Source: Diplodia intermedia
Lineage: Eukaryota > Ascomycota > Dothideomycetes > Botryosphaeriales > Botryosphaeriaceae
NCBI GenBank assembly: GCA_021495925.1
Contig: JAKEKT010000051.1
Span: 62,001 to 126,000, forward strand
Reading direction: 5' to 3'
DNA length: 64,000 nucleotides
Each line of letters begins with the position of its first letter. The stretch's first letter is position 1. The notes below the pieces were generated by a model. That model did not search any database and was not told where the DNA came from. It saw only the letters and a program-made list of their open reading frames with translations. Positions 22,107-33,381 of the stretch are shown in pieces. Position numbers and translations under genes: made by a program.

Positions 22107-24066
22107 ATGCTTATTCCCTCTCCCCACTCGCCCAGAATGCACGCCAGAAAGAACCACCACCTCTCGATCAATTCGCCAGGCTCCTCTGCCCTCCCGCCGA
22201 GCGGCGGCCTGACCCCGCGGACCCCCCGCTCAGCCCGCGGCGACCCTCTGCGCGACCCGCTGCTGCTCTCGCGCTCACCCCCGCCCTCGCCAGGCCTGCC
22301 GCCGGCCCACCCAAGGGACTGGAGAAGATCGCTCCCCAACTATTCGCGCTTGCTCCGCAAGCTCCTCGTGGTTTTTGGCGGCATCGTCTTGTTGGGATGG
22401 CTCGGCCTGCGTCACTGGTGGCATTCGTCCGGACGCCCTCACGGCATCTCCTACCAGGCGCCAGACGGCTCCGAGTACGAGATGGTCGGTGGCAGCCTGC
22501 TGCCGGACGAGCCTTCGGTCGTGGCCATGACGGACCAGAAGGGTAGGGCCAGATGGACCGTTTCCATCCCCGCCGACTCGCCGTTCCCGCTTGCCCCGGC
22601 CCAGTACAGGGACTTGTGCGACCAGGCTAAGGAAGTTGCCACCTCGATCCACGGCAAAGGCTCCCACCACAGGGGCTATTACTACATCGATCCCACCTAT
22701 ATCGACGTCCACCACGCCGTGGAGCAGGGCCTCCTGCCAGATCTGAAGGGAGATGCCAAGATGGTGTCTCCTGTGGGCTTGAATGAGAGTCTCATGGGAG
22801 CGGGCAGCACGTACGGGGGCGAGAGAATGGACATCTGCGAGACCAGCTTGACGTTTGTCATGGAGACTTCCGACGCTGGTCTGGGAAAGACCTTGATGGC
22901 CATGTGGATGGCGTATGGGCTTGCACGCTTGGAGGGCAGGGCCTTCTTCATTGACGATACGAGATGGTACGCCCGCATGCGCTAACGTTTGGTTGCGATT
23001 CATGTCGCTGACTTTATGCAGGCCCTACGGGAGCTACGTGAGCTATTTTAAGCCTCCTCCGACCCCGTCCTGCCTACCGCCAATGACAAGCCAGGTTGTT
23101 CCCTGTCCCCACCATGCCAGGCACTTGATGGTCTCCGCCGCCACCATCCGCACCACTTTTGGCCACGCTTTTGTCGAGGAGTACGAGGATCCCCGCAAGA
23201 TGCGGGTTCAGCGACAGCACAAGATTTTCGGCATGCTTCGGGACGGTTATGAGGCTCTTTTCCGCCTGCACGACGAGGACGCTAACTACGTTCTGGAGCG
23301 GACCCGCACTCTCTACGAACCTGTCATCGAAAAGGGCGGCGTCAACATTGGACTGCATGTGCGCCGCGGGGATCGCCATCCCTTCGAGTACCAGTATTCC
23401 AAGGATTATATCCCATTGGACCGCTTTGCCCAAGGCGTCCAATACCTCATCGCCGAACACTACGGCCCGTCCCTGCTTGGTAACAGGACTGACGGCGCCA
23501 AGGTGGAACGCGATGCTCACGCCGGTCCAGTCAAGTCCATGCACACTCCGGCTGCGGCTGTGAACCAAGAGGAGCAGGCGGATCTCCTAGCTGTGACTTC
23601 CTCCCAAGCTGTGCTGGCATCCGACGATCCAGACGTATACACGGCCTCTGAAATGGCGGGCGTCGTGCGCGCCCAAGACCGCATTGTGCTGGCCAGCAAG
23701 AAGACGCTGGAGGCGTCGGGTGCCAAGAACAAGAACCGGTACATCGACGAGGTCTCGGGCTGGGAGGGTGGTTTCTTTCGCGACGTCTTCTGGTCGCTTG
23801 GCCGCTCGAACGCAAACAACGCCGGCGCCGCAAGCGACCACCGGAATGGTGAGCCGAACAAGGCGGCGCTGAAAATGCGCGAGCTCGTCGGACGTGCATA
23901 CCTCCTCGACCTAGCGGTGGTGGCCAAGGCGGACCAGGTCATGTGCACGCTGAGCGCGACCGGGTGCCGGCTCCTGGCGGTGATGATGGGATGGGAGCAG
24001 GCGATCGAGCAAGGCGCGTGGAAAAACGTTGATGGAGAGTTCCACTGGAGGGGCATAGATTGGTGA
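22107..24066 (+). CDS. Type II membrane glycosyltransferase, fucosyltransferase-like
   Basis: Exons 22107-22966 and 23022-24066 give 634 residues (intron 55 bases; junction codon TGG in DDTRWPYG). A second in-frame ATG at 22137 is possible. Residues 1-75 are a Pro/Ser/Arg-rich cytosolic tail. One signal anchor follows (about 85-105, LLVVFGGIVLLGWLGL), and the rest would be lumenal. The catalytic part has GLHVRRGDRHPFEYQYSKDY (about 395-415), the nucleotide-sugar motif shared by alpha-1,6- and O-fucosyltransferases, and near the C-terminus DLAVVAKADQVMCTLSATGC, resembling motif II of GT23 enzymes. This supports a Golgi GDP-sugar-dependent transferase. Donor and acceptor cannot be told; ascomycete members of this group are largely uncharacterised. 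A divergent insert (about 475-565) separates the motifs. Confidence 0.75.
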
Positions 24067-25051
24067 CTTCAACTTATAGAGATGTGGAGGGTGGAGTCAC
24101 TGTGGTAGGGGAAAGAAGAAGGCGAGTGGAAGATTTAGGTCTGTCTTTGATCTTTGCATCATCATTATACCATATTCTGGGGGGCGGGCATACACATAGC
24201 GTTGCATTGCAGGCGTTTTTACATTTCCTTTCTTCCCTAAATCGTATATAGCAACTATTATTTCTTTCGCTCATTTTAAATCATCTCGTGGCAGGAGCCT
24301 GGGGGGGAGTGGGGGAGGAATGCGTCGAGAGAAGAGGCAGAAGAAATATAATCAAGGCTTTCGTTATAAACTATGCCTTAGACATCGTCTTAGATTAGGC
24401 TAGACCTAAAGCAAAAAGAAGGAAAGAAAGAAAGAGATTAATCTAGCGGCTAGAAATTATTCTAAGCTCTTTCCTTTTAGTTGGACTTGAGCATGCCTGA
24501 AAAACTAGAGACAGCGCCATTCTTTAAGCCCATCCAGTTTTCTGGGAAAGAAATAGCCACGCTCAGGCCTTTAGGCTCATACGTACCCTATCCGGCCTTC
24601 GGAGTTAGAAAACAAGTGACAGTCTACCATGTGTTGTAGTTCTATTGTCCTCCTTTTCTTTCCACTCTCCTCACTGCAGCTTCAATCACCTCTCACACTG
24701 GGGGACAAAAGAGTCTACCTCCTCGAGCATGTCTTACACGAGACCGTTGATCCTGCCCGCATAAAAATTCGCGGCTGATATTCGAAAGTCTTTGTGCCAC
24801 TTCCAAAACTACATATACGTCTGGATATCTTCTTCTGCTCCCCTTGAAGGAAAAATGCAACGCATCTCGTGGAATATGAAAGTAAAATGGTCTTTCATGA
24901 TTCACTGGTCTCTATCACTAATGCGCCAAGTCCCCGCACCGAGGCTGCTGGCCGTTTGTTCCTTTCAGTCTGATTATGATCATTCGATTCTCTTTTCTCC
25001 TTCTGGTCCTTCCTGTTCAACCCGATGCCCCCAACATGTTTCCGCCTCTCT
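24067..25051. other. Convergent intergenic region with an AT-rich tract
   Basis: 985 bases between converging genes. Around 24340-24480 the composition falls well below that of the neighbours and is rich in TTAG/CTAA words and GAAA repeats (AAAGAAAGAAAGA at 24420-24432). This could be 3'-flanking DNA or the eroded end of a repeat. No coding frame was recognised. Confidence 0.45.
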
Positions 25052-28042
25052 TTACGCCAACTTGATCTTCAACACTCCATCCAACGCGTCCATGGCCCCC
25101 TGCACGAGAAATCCCGCCACATCCGCTACCCACCTCTTCTTCTCCCCCGTTTCCGTCGCCAAAACCCGCGTAATGACGGCCTCGCCCGTGCGGCCCCTCC
25201 TCACGCCTTCCGCCAGAGTTTCAACGCCGTCATCACTTAGCCTGTTCGTCCAGTCCAAGGCGGGCTGGCGCACGGCTTTGGTGAAGGTGTCAGCGACGAC
25301 GGTCTTGAGCACGGCGAGTTCCTTCAGGGGAATGGCTTGCCACCACTTCGGCGCCTTGTTCTTAGCGAGGCGCGTCGCAGCGTCACAGAGGCGGGCGGAG
25401 GCCTGCAGAAATTCGGCGACAAGGAGAAGGGTTTGGATGTCGCGCTGCAGCGGCAGGGGATGCTTGGTCTTGCTGCTTTGCAAGGAGAGCGACTCTAGCG
25501 CGTCTTCCTCTGCGGAATCTTTCTGGATGAAGCTGGACAGCCAAGTCTGCAGGTCGGAGATGGCGGCGGAGGTCTCGCCGACGTCGGTACCGGTCAGGGC
25601 CTTGCTGGCGAGGGCGCGCAGCTTGACCCAGCCTGGGATGAGCGCCTTCTCGACAGGCGTGAGCTCGGTCAGGTCCGAGTCGGACGGGCTGTTGGCGATC
25701 TTTTCGACGTTCCTGTTGGCGATGTTGATGCGGTGAGCGTGGCTGTTGTCGGGGCCCGAGGACGAGGTGGAAGACGAGATAACAGTGCATGTGTCGTCGA
25801 TGAGCAGGTGCAGCGCGAGCCAGTACCGACCCGGCACGGGCCCAGAAGAGAGAAGGTGCTCGAAACGTGGCGTCGCCGAGTGCTCGTAGTTCCACATGCG
25901 CTTCAGGTCGCGGTTGTCGACGAGGCCTTCAAGGTCGTCGTCTGTGACGCTGTTATCTTCCATGATACTAACTACAAAGATGGGGCGTGGGTTTTCTTAA
26001 GACGTACCTAATACCTCGCAGTACATGTCATCGACCGGCTCACCTCTGATGCGAAGCGTTCTGCGTCGTTCGATAACCGAGACTTTCCTGCTCAGACTCT
26101 TGGACAGGTTGTTCTTCAGCTCTTGAATTTCCAGCAGCCGATCGTACTGCAAAGCGTCAATCTCAGCGCCAAGGAAAGCCTGGAGGGTATGCAGAATCCT
26201 GTCGGCCGTCTGTAGGATCTTATCGAGCTGCGTCAGTGGGTCGGTGTTGGCTCTGCTCTTCTGCTTTGCGCGGTAGTAAAACGGATGAGTGATGGCCATC
26301 CGAGTGAACATGTGGTGACTGAGTGTCTCCATCAGTATTTCCTTGACCTTCAGACTCGACCAGGCTTCCATAGCCTCGCTGAAGTTGCCCAGGAATGCTG
26401 CAAGACGGGCTTGGAGGAGTGCTGCTTTACGGCTTTCGGGAGCGTAAGCGAGCAATTCTTTCATTATAATCTCAGCCTGAACCAGATAGTCCAGGGACGA
26501 CTCGAGGTAGAAAAGTTTGACCAACGCCATTGTGGCTAGCGCGCAAGCATCCTCGCAGGTCGTGACATCCTTGCCCTTGGCCAGTTGGTGGACATCGAGC
26601 GCCTTGACCACGAAATCCTCCAGTTGGTCTTTAGTAGCCTTTTGATCTTTAGACAGCGTCAGTTGATATTCCAGTTTCAGAACGTTTGCCTTTGTCCGGA
26701 GTGCTTGCGCCTGGTGCTTCGGAGTTCCATCTTGAATCAGCTTATCCTGATCGTTCGCCAAGTTGAAGCACCAATCCAGGAATTTGGACTGATGAACATC
26801 GTCGAGCCTCTCGACATAGGGTGAAACGTCCTCGAAACAACATTGCTCCTTGGCAAAGACCATGACATAGGCAATGCAGTTTTTGAACAGGTCCTCATCG
26901 TCCTTTGAAGTAATCGATGCTTTCGGCAGCAGACGAACGCGAAGATTCTCCTCAGCATACCTCTCGTGGATTTCTTCGAGTGACTTGTTCAACTCATCTA
27001 CGAGAGCAGAATCCGAGGCTCTGACTCAAATCAGCGGCGCTGGGGCTATGGGGAAATTGATGGGATGCAGCAAACTTACGCTTGGTGCGTTAACTCGTGG
27101 TGTGAGAGGTGAAGCGCTCGCCATGGTGCGTAGTCGTGGGGCCAGAGAGAGTACGATGTCTTTGCAGCTTCGTCGGGAGTGTGATCTTGCTTGAGAGCAG
27201 CAACGCAGAAATCCCACAGGTCCTGCCACAGGGCAGCCTCTTCCAAAACCTCTAGCTTGGTGCGAACAAAGGAAAGGTCGCAGACCACCAGAGGCGAAAA
27301 AATCCCAACGATGGGATGGCCAAGAATTTCCAGGATGTCCTTGAGCATGCCCTGCTTCCGATAGATCTGGAGCACGAGCCGGAGCTCGCGGCGGGTGGTC
27401 ACCGCATCGACGGTCTTCTCGCCCTTCATGCCTTTCGCGACGGCCATGGAGAGCGCCTTGGAAGCAAACATGCGCATGAATTTGGCGTTTCTGTCGTCCT
27501 TGCCGTCCAAGGCGTCGCCAGCCAGCTGTTGGACTGCAGGAAGCGCGAATACATACTGCTCATCTTTGGGGTACTTGTTCTTGAGCGTGACCATGGCCTG
27601 CATGAAAACTCAGCAAAACCGCTCAACAGACGGGTCCCTGCATACCGATCCCTACCACTTGAGCATCTTGCCAGTCATCCATGGACGCGGCGCTCTCGAA
27701 CCACGTGACCAGCACATTGCCATCGTTGGAGGCCTTGAATGCATTCTGCCACAGGGCCTTGCGCTTGTCGGCGGTGCTCGCGCGCTCGCCCAGGCGGAAG
27801 TAGATGGCCCTCAGCAAGTCCTGGTCGGTGATGGCGGGGGTGGATTCGCACAGGTAGGCCAGCTGGGCAAAGGCGTCGTCATCTCGGCCGAATTTGAGGT
27901 GGACGGCAGCCTTCCAGTAGAGCAGGTAGGGGTCTTTGGGCCGCTTCTGGAGCTTCTTCTCGCACTCCTTGAGGGCCTGCTTGATATTGGAGCCAGAGAA
28001 GTGGACCTTGTCGTTGATGGCGTCTACGCTGAGGGAGGCCAT
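25052..28042 (-). CDS. MDM20: NatB N-terminal acetyltransferase auxiliary subunit (NAA25/MDM20)
   Basis: Exons 28042-27656, 27597-27080, 27020-26008 and 25971-25052 give 945 residues. TPR-like helices start at once (IKQALKECEKKLQKRPKDPYL) and continue to about 650. The family block CCFEDVSPYVERLDDV lies near 380. Blocks WPHDYAPWRALHLSHHELTH and LKRMWNYEHSATPRFEHLLS also match the NatB non-catalytic subunit family. This subunit anchors the Naa20 catalytic subunit to ribosomes for acetylation of Met-Asp/Glu/Asn/Gln N-termini; loss affects actin and tropomyosin function. The first two splice junctions are firm. The third intron as read (26007-25972) is only 36 bases; its donor GTACGT and acceptor TTTGTAG keep the frame, but other nearby sites are conceivable. 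ATG 28042 is preferred over an upstream in-frame ATG because MASLSVDAINDK begins the conserved region. Confidence 0.88.
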
Positions 28043-28710
28043 GGCTGGTGATGTGCGGCGCACGGGTGCATCCGCCAAAAGCAAAGCTCGTGTGCGCTGC
28101 GTTAGCCCGAAGTCGTTGCCGCACGCTGGGCTCCTGGTCCCGGATGGCGAGCGTTCGCGAGCAACGGGCGAGGTGGAGGGGATGGGCTTGGCGAGGGCAG
28201 CGATGCGGTTAGGCGCGTCGGCGACGAGAAAATCGCGTTAACGCGACCTAGGCCCCGCGTGGTGGAGCACGCATACCTTTTCGGGCCACCACCTACTTTG
28301 TTCCAACGTCATCCCTTGCGGCCTCATCCTTTGTGCATGCTATCTACCGGGCCTTGGGGCTGCTGTGATGCTCTCGCAGAAGGTCAAACCACACGTGCCC
28401 GCCAATCCAAGTGTGTTGCGCCCCACTGCCCGGCCCGCCGTCACCGTTTCGGCAGCAGCTATGTAAATGGCTGAGCGCGTCGTCATCGACTTCGCGCGCC
28501 AAAACCCTCTTTCGTACACATCTTCTATCCGAGCAGTGCTTGACCCCTTGCCACCCAGTGCGCCGCGTAACTGGCCGAAGTCGCATTTGCGCATGCTGGT
28601 TGGCCACAATGTGACGGACGCTGCATGGCTACCTTACTTCGTTTCCCACCACGCCGATCCGTTTGATATTTCCTGACCCATCCAATTATACACCACCGCC
28701 ACTGCGTATT
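28043..28710. other. Intergenic region, NAA25 5' / COX23 3'
   Basis: 668 bases holding the NAA25 promoter and the COX23 3' end. A 69-codon plus-strand frame (28467-28676) is present but matches nothing and would overlap the COX23 3' flank. Confidence 0.45.
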
Positions 28711-29229
28711 TCACCAAAACGATTTGCTCTCCTTCCGCTTGGCCTCTTTCCGTGCTTCCATCTGCGGCCGGGGGAAACGCATATCAGCTTGAGAGCGATG
28801 CAGGAAGGTGTCCGGGTCAGCCACGTACCCACTGCTTCTTGCAGTCGCGATATGCCCTAGTAGAGCTAGAGTTAGTGATGCGCGCCAGAAGGAACCGTCG
28901 AAAGGGAGGGGCCATGTATGGCGGCCGGAAGCGGCGAGAGCACTCTCGACTTTGCGGGAAAGGCGTACTGGAAGTAGTCAGAGCACATCTCTCTGTCACC
29001 GCCGTTGCGGTGGAGGCATCGTAGGCTCTTGGAGGCGGCCTCCTGGCACGGATCGAAGTATTGACTGTGTTGCTTGCTGCATGACATGTTAGAGCGTCGG
29101 ACGAGATCAACGCAGTGGTGCAACGAGGGCCGGGCCGGGCAGCTGGTCCGGAAGAGGGACAGCTTACCCGTCGAAGGTCGAGGCAGCGCTGTCGGTCCAG
29201 GGGTTCTCCGGCTTGTCATCAGCAGCCAT
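28711..29229 (-). CDS. COX23: Mitochondrial twin-CX9C protein COX23
   Basis: Four small exons, 29229-29168, 29076-28969, 28856-28829 (28 bases) and 28761-28711, join in frame to 82 residues. The product starts MAADDKPENPWTD and contains QYFDPCQEAASKSLRCLHRN and CSDYFQAYRDCKKQWMEAR. Two CX9C motifs, C-QEAASKSLR-C and C-SDYFQAYRD-C, form the CHCH hairpin that is oxidatively folded by the Mia40 relay in the intermembrane space. The sequence is typical of Cox23, a copper-linked assembly factor for cytochrome c oxidase. The length is close to animal CHCHD7. Splice sites are clean: GTAAGC/TGCAG with branch CTAACAT; GTACGC/ACTAG with branch ACTAAC; GTACGT/CGCAG. The gene is invisible to a simple open-frame search because no exon exceeds 108 bases. 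Confidence 0.92.
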
Positions 29230-30207
29230 TGGGACGCGTGCGAGAGCTGGTGGATGTGCGGGGTTGGATGCGAGAGGGCGGCGGTATTGGGACTGGGCGG
29301 CGAAGGATGGACGCGATAGCTGCCGGCCGGAGATGTGAATCGACCGGCGATCAGCCGAGCGACCAGCGCAGCGCCAACCTATGGCAGCGGCGACCCTCGT
29401 CTTCCCCGCGCCGTAATCCACTGGATGTGTCAGCGCGTATTGACGGAGCCACCGAGCTAGCCCTAAGGATGCAGGTGGATGTCGGGTGCTGCCAACAGGC
29501 GTGGCGTGCCTGCAGCCCGCCAGATTGATCGCTGTCCCGTCCGCTGGATGCATCTCATCATCATCACAGATCCGCGTGCCAACGGCGTAGCGAGCCAAAA
29601 CGCCGGGCCAGCAGGGAAGCAGAGGCTTTGCATAGTATTCACGGAGCACCCTCTCGCAGGGCGCGTCAGCAGCGGCCGGCAGGTCTTAGCACGACTATCG
29701 GCCGCCAACGTCACTGCCGATAACACTCACTCGTGTTTGGAGAGAAAGGCCGACGCTTGATCGGCCTGGCAGGATGCGTTGCGTAGCGGCAGCTTAATAA
29801 GTATACCACCCGTTCGCAGCTGCCATCCCGTCCGCGTTGGGCCATCGGGAAGCCAGCACCGCCGTTTTCATGTCAATCCACGCGTTCCCGGTTTTGGAAT
29901 GCGAATCCCGCCCAGCGCTCGTTCCAGCCTCGCCGCTGCTTCCAACGGTCTTCCATGCCGTCACGGTCCTAGCCCTCCACACCTCCCTGACGCACCTCCA
30001 CTTTTTGCGCAGTGCGGCCACATCATGATGATCCGTCCGCACCGCCTGCCTGCGCATCGCCTCCGGCCAGGCCATGCGCTGCTTAGGCTGGCGGTCCGGC
30101 GCGGCGTGTCGCGGGGTTTCGGTGACTAACGTGACCGCGCTGTCGGCGCCACAGGTGGACTCGACGTGCGTGGTGGAGGCTGCCATCGCTAGGGCCTGGC
30201 TGGGAGT

Positions 30208-30243
30208 TGCGAGGGCTGCGAGGGCTGCGAGGGCTGCGAGGTC
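30208..30243. repeat. Tandem 9-base repeat (GAGGGCTGC) x3
   Basis: Three consecutive copies of a 9-base GC-rich unit plus partial flanking copies. It lies in the intergenic region and looks like a small simple-sequence expansion. Confidence 0.75.
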
Positions 30244-30875
30244 GGCCTTCCTGGAAGAGAAGTCAATTCCCTCGCAGGGAGATCGTCCACCGGGCCAGGC
30301 GCTCGGTACCAGCGCGCTCAGGAAACCCGCACCACGGAAGCTATAGCGATCGTGCCCAATGGCTGCAACAAGACGGTCCGATGGCCGCGATAAGCCAGTG
30401 CGAGATAATGCGCATGCCCGTCCGCCGTGGCAGCACCGCGATAGAACGGGCGTTTACGATAACCGCTCCACATTTCGCTTGCGAAGATAGTGCTCCTGTC
30501 CGGGAAAGCGCCCATCGGTGGCCACTGGCAAGGGAGCCGCTGAGTCGTGCCCGGGGACCGCTTGCCAGAATCCGTGTCTTGACCAGTTTCGCATGATCCG
30601 GGGTCGATGCTCGTCCCAATCTGGCGCTTCATGAGAAGGGCCTTCTCAGAAATATAAAGACGCCGAGTCGTCTACCATCCTGATATCAATCGACATCAAC
30701 CCTATACCCATATCTTCGCACAACTCTCTTCCAGAGCACCACCGCCCGTCGCAGCTCCATTGCTCCTTCCATCAAGATCATCATCAGTCTTGGCTCTTGC
30801 TCCTTCCACAGGTGAATCACCACCACCACATCGGCCACAAGGCTCTTGTTCTTCCATCACTTCCACCTCTTGAAC

Positions 30876-30995
30876 GTAAGTCTCCCAACAGCAGGCCGTT
30901 TGATATCTCTTTTGCATCTCCTCTGCTTCCTCTCCCATCCGTGGTGGCCGGATAGGTGGCACCCCTTATCGCAGCGCCAAAACTGACTCTTTTAG
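30876..30995 (+). other. Probable 5'-UTR intron of the putative oxygenase gene
   Basis: GTAAGT at 30876, AACTGAC-type branch at about 30980 and acceptor TTTTAG at 30991-30995 bound a 120-base segment ending eight bases before the ATG at 31003. Long leader introns of this type are common in well-expressed fungal genes. The splice was inferred from signals only. Confidence 0.55.
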
Positions 30996-31002
30996 TTCCA
31001 AA

Positions 31003-32259
31003 ATGGCAACCGTTACTACTCAGCGTACCGCGACCCTGCCGCGACCTTCCTTCAAGCCCATCATCCAGGATGCGGTTGCTGAGAAGAAGTCTTCTGGCAC
31101 TGAGTTCAGCCCCTCAAAACACCTGGGCTACAAGGAGCCCGAACAAGTCTGGTCCATGGAGGACATCGGCTATTCCAAGGACCGCGGTGTCTCGCCCATC
31201 GCTGTCTCCCAGCCTTTCCAGCTCTTCACCGAGGAGGCCGTCCATGAGATGAGGAGAGAAATCTTCAAGCCTGAGGTCTTGGAGCACTGCAAGTACAGCA
31301 GCAACATCGCCGCTTGCCAGCTTCGAGGCTACGCTCCAAAGTCAGTAAATCTCCCGGAACTGATACGTGCAAGCCACTGATGAGAATTTAGATACGCCCC
31401 GTTCACTTGGGATGCTTGGAACCACCCTGAGACACTCGCGGCCATCTCCAAGGTTGCCGGTGTTGATCTCGTCCCCGTCATGGACGTCGAGGTCGCACAC
31501 GTCAACTTCTCGGTCAAGTCCGAGAAAGAGACCAGGGAGGAGCTTGCAGTCATCAACAAGCAGAAGGAGTACTACGACGCAGACGAGGGCATCGCTGGCT
31601 GCCCCTGGGAGGATGACAAGCCGGTTGTTGGTTGGCACACCGACAGCTACCCCTTCGTGTGCGTGTTGATGCTCAGCGATTGCACCAACATGGTCGGTGG
31701 CGAGACTGCCTTGAGAACTGGCCACGGCGACGTGATGAAGGTCCGCGGACCAACCATGGTAAGCCAACCCAGAACACCGCTGCATTGCACCAAGGCATAC
31801 TGATGTTTGAGACAGGGTTGTGCCGCCATCTTGCAGGGCCGCTACATCACGCACCAGGCCCTTCGTGCTCTCGGTGCACAAGAGCGTATCACTGCGGTGA
31901 CTTCGTTCCGTCCCCGCTCGCCATTCGCGCGTGACGACTCGGTCCTCACCACTGTTCGTCCCATCTCCAACCTCTCAACGCTCTACTCCGAGTTCGCCGA
32001 ATACCGTCTGGCCATGGTAGAGGAGCGTGTGCGTGCGCAGCTCAAGGAAGTGCGCGAGAAGAGCCGTGCCAGCAAAAAGTTCGCCACCGGGGACTTCAAG
32101 AAATTCCTGGCCGAACAGATTGCCTTCCTTCAGCACATGCAGAACGAGATAGTGCCAGATGAAGAGGTGCGGATGGGCTATATCGAGGAGGTCGACTTCC
32201 CCGACTGCGTCGTCGGTGCGGAGGAGGCGCCATCGCTTAAACGTGCTCGTGTCGAATGA
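31003..32259 (+). CDS. Putative 2-oxoglutarate/Fe(II)-dependent oxygenase-like protein
   Basis: Exons 31003-31340, 31392-31758 and 31816-32259 give 382 residues with clean GTCAGT/TTTAG and GTAAGC/GACAG introns. The sequence VVGWHTDSYPFVCVLMLSD carries an H195-x-D197 pair. GRYITHQALRAL supplies H248, and AVTSFRPRSPF supplies R267 (or R269). This H-x-D...H...R order within about 70 residues is that of the double-stranded beta-helix 2OG-Fe(II) oxygenases (phytanoyl-CoA hydroxylase-like), where the three residues bind iron and the Arg binds 2-oxoglutarate. GGETALRTGHGDVMKV between them fits the core strands. The C-terminal 110 residues are helical and charged (FAEYRLAMVEERVRAQLKEV). Substrate unknown. 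The strong upstream TATA, the CT-rich leader and the leader intron suggest high expression. Confidence 0.7.
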
Positions 32260-33381
32260 GCGGCCCGGTGTTTGTAGCGGTTGGCTTCTTCATAGCGGTC
32301 GGGTTACAGCAGAGCAGCTCATGGTTTGACGAGTCACGCAGCCTTTCGGGAGATGTGCGCATTCGGGAACAGAACGTAGTCGCTTAGGGGGGACTTGACA
32401 GGTTTTTGTCGCGCCGGGCAAGACTGCTCTGGGCTGGAGGACTTCCGGATTTCGTGGTTGCTTTGGACATTATTATTTTTTTTTGTTGGGGGCGCGTTGG
32501 AGTTCTCAGGAGTTGCTTTGGATGATTGTTGTTCGCCTGCGTCGCACACCTGCTGCACCCAAACACTAGACATCGCTCATGGTCACATAACGAATCGACT
32601 CTTTTGGGAGGACATGTTGGAGACAAGACTAGCTCGCGTGCATAAGCTTGAGTAGGAGTTCGATTGGGAGTCACTGTCCAGTGGACAAGGTTGGTCCGAA
32701 CGCATGTGCCCAAGCTCTTTTCTGATGGATGCGACAACAACGTAGCAAGGAGAAATCGAAGCAACGGAACGTCGCAATCGAATGGAAAGCCATGACGTAC
32801 TAGGAGCTGCGAGGGCGTCATTCACCGGTCGAGCTTGAGTCTGCCTCGAAAAGCGGTGGCTGGTCGGTTGGAGATAAGAAGCCTAGTGATAAGATAGGCG
32901 CGGAGAGAGGTGAGGACAAACGACTGGAACGGCGCGGAAGCGGGAGGGCGCCGGGAGTGAGGCTACGAGCCGGGCTGGCAGGGCCGCCAGTGGCTCGGCG
33001 GCGGCAATCGACGCGCCCGGCGCAGGCTCGTAGCGCCGGTGTGGCTGAGGATTCGCGGCGGCGCGCGTCTGCTGGTGCTGCGGACAGGCAGGCGGCGAGC
33101 GTGCGAGGTGGTGAAGCGTCAGGGCGGGCAGAGAGGGAGAAAGCGGAGACGGGCTTGGCTGGAGGGTCGCTTTTACCGTGGCGGAGGCGCGCTAGGCTCG
33201 CTCTCGTCAGTTGGCGCGAGCTGCCTGCCTTGCGCCATCTCCCGCGACAGCTTCATACATAGCTGCGCCCAAGCATTCCCAAGTTCTCACCCCGCTAGCC
33301 GCTGCCGGCCACGTTGGGCAGCCAGGCAAACTTTTCCTCGCCGGCGCCACCCTGACGCTTCCTGCTCCATGATACGCCCGC
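32260..33381. promoter_or_regulatory. Intergenic region upstream of the RING-finger gene
   Basis: 1.1 kb between two plus-strand genes. Three GATA words (AGATAAG, TGATAAG, AGATAGG) cluster at about 32872-32899, nearly 500 bases before the next ATG; HGATAR is the target of fungal GATA factors such as AreA and NsdD. A T-rich tract near 32470 may mark the 3' end of the preceding transcript. No protein was recognised. Confidence 0.45.

Larger units (their letters stand above)
29230..31002. promoter_or_regulatory. Long divergent intergenic region, COX23 / putative oxygenase
   Basis: 1.77 kb with no recognisable gene. It must hold the COX23 promoter at its left end. On the right are a TATA-like ATATAAAG (about 30652-30659) and the leader of the gene at 31003. 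A short tandem repeat lies near 30205. Frames on both strands look random and Arg-rich. Confidence 0.5.

Noticed and set aside
24792..25736. 314-codon plus-strand frame
   Set aside because: Opposite the NAA25 C-terminal exon; no motif, compositionally random.
28467..28676. 69-codon plus-strand frame
   Set aside because: No similarity, lies in the flank of COX23, and has no supporting splice or promoter signal.
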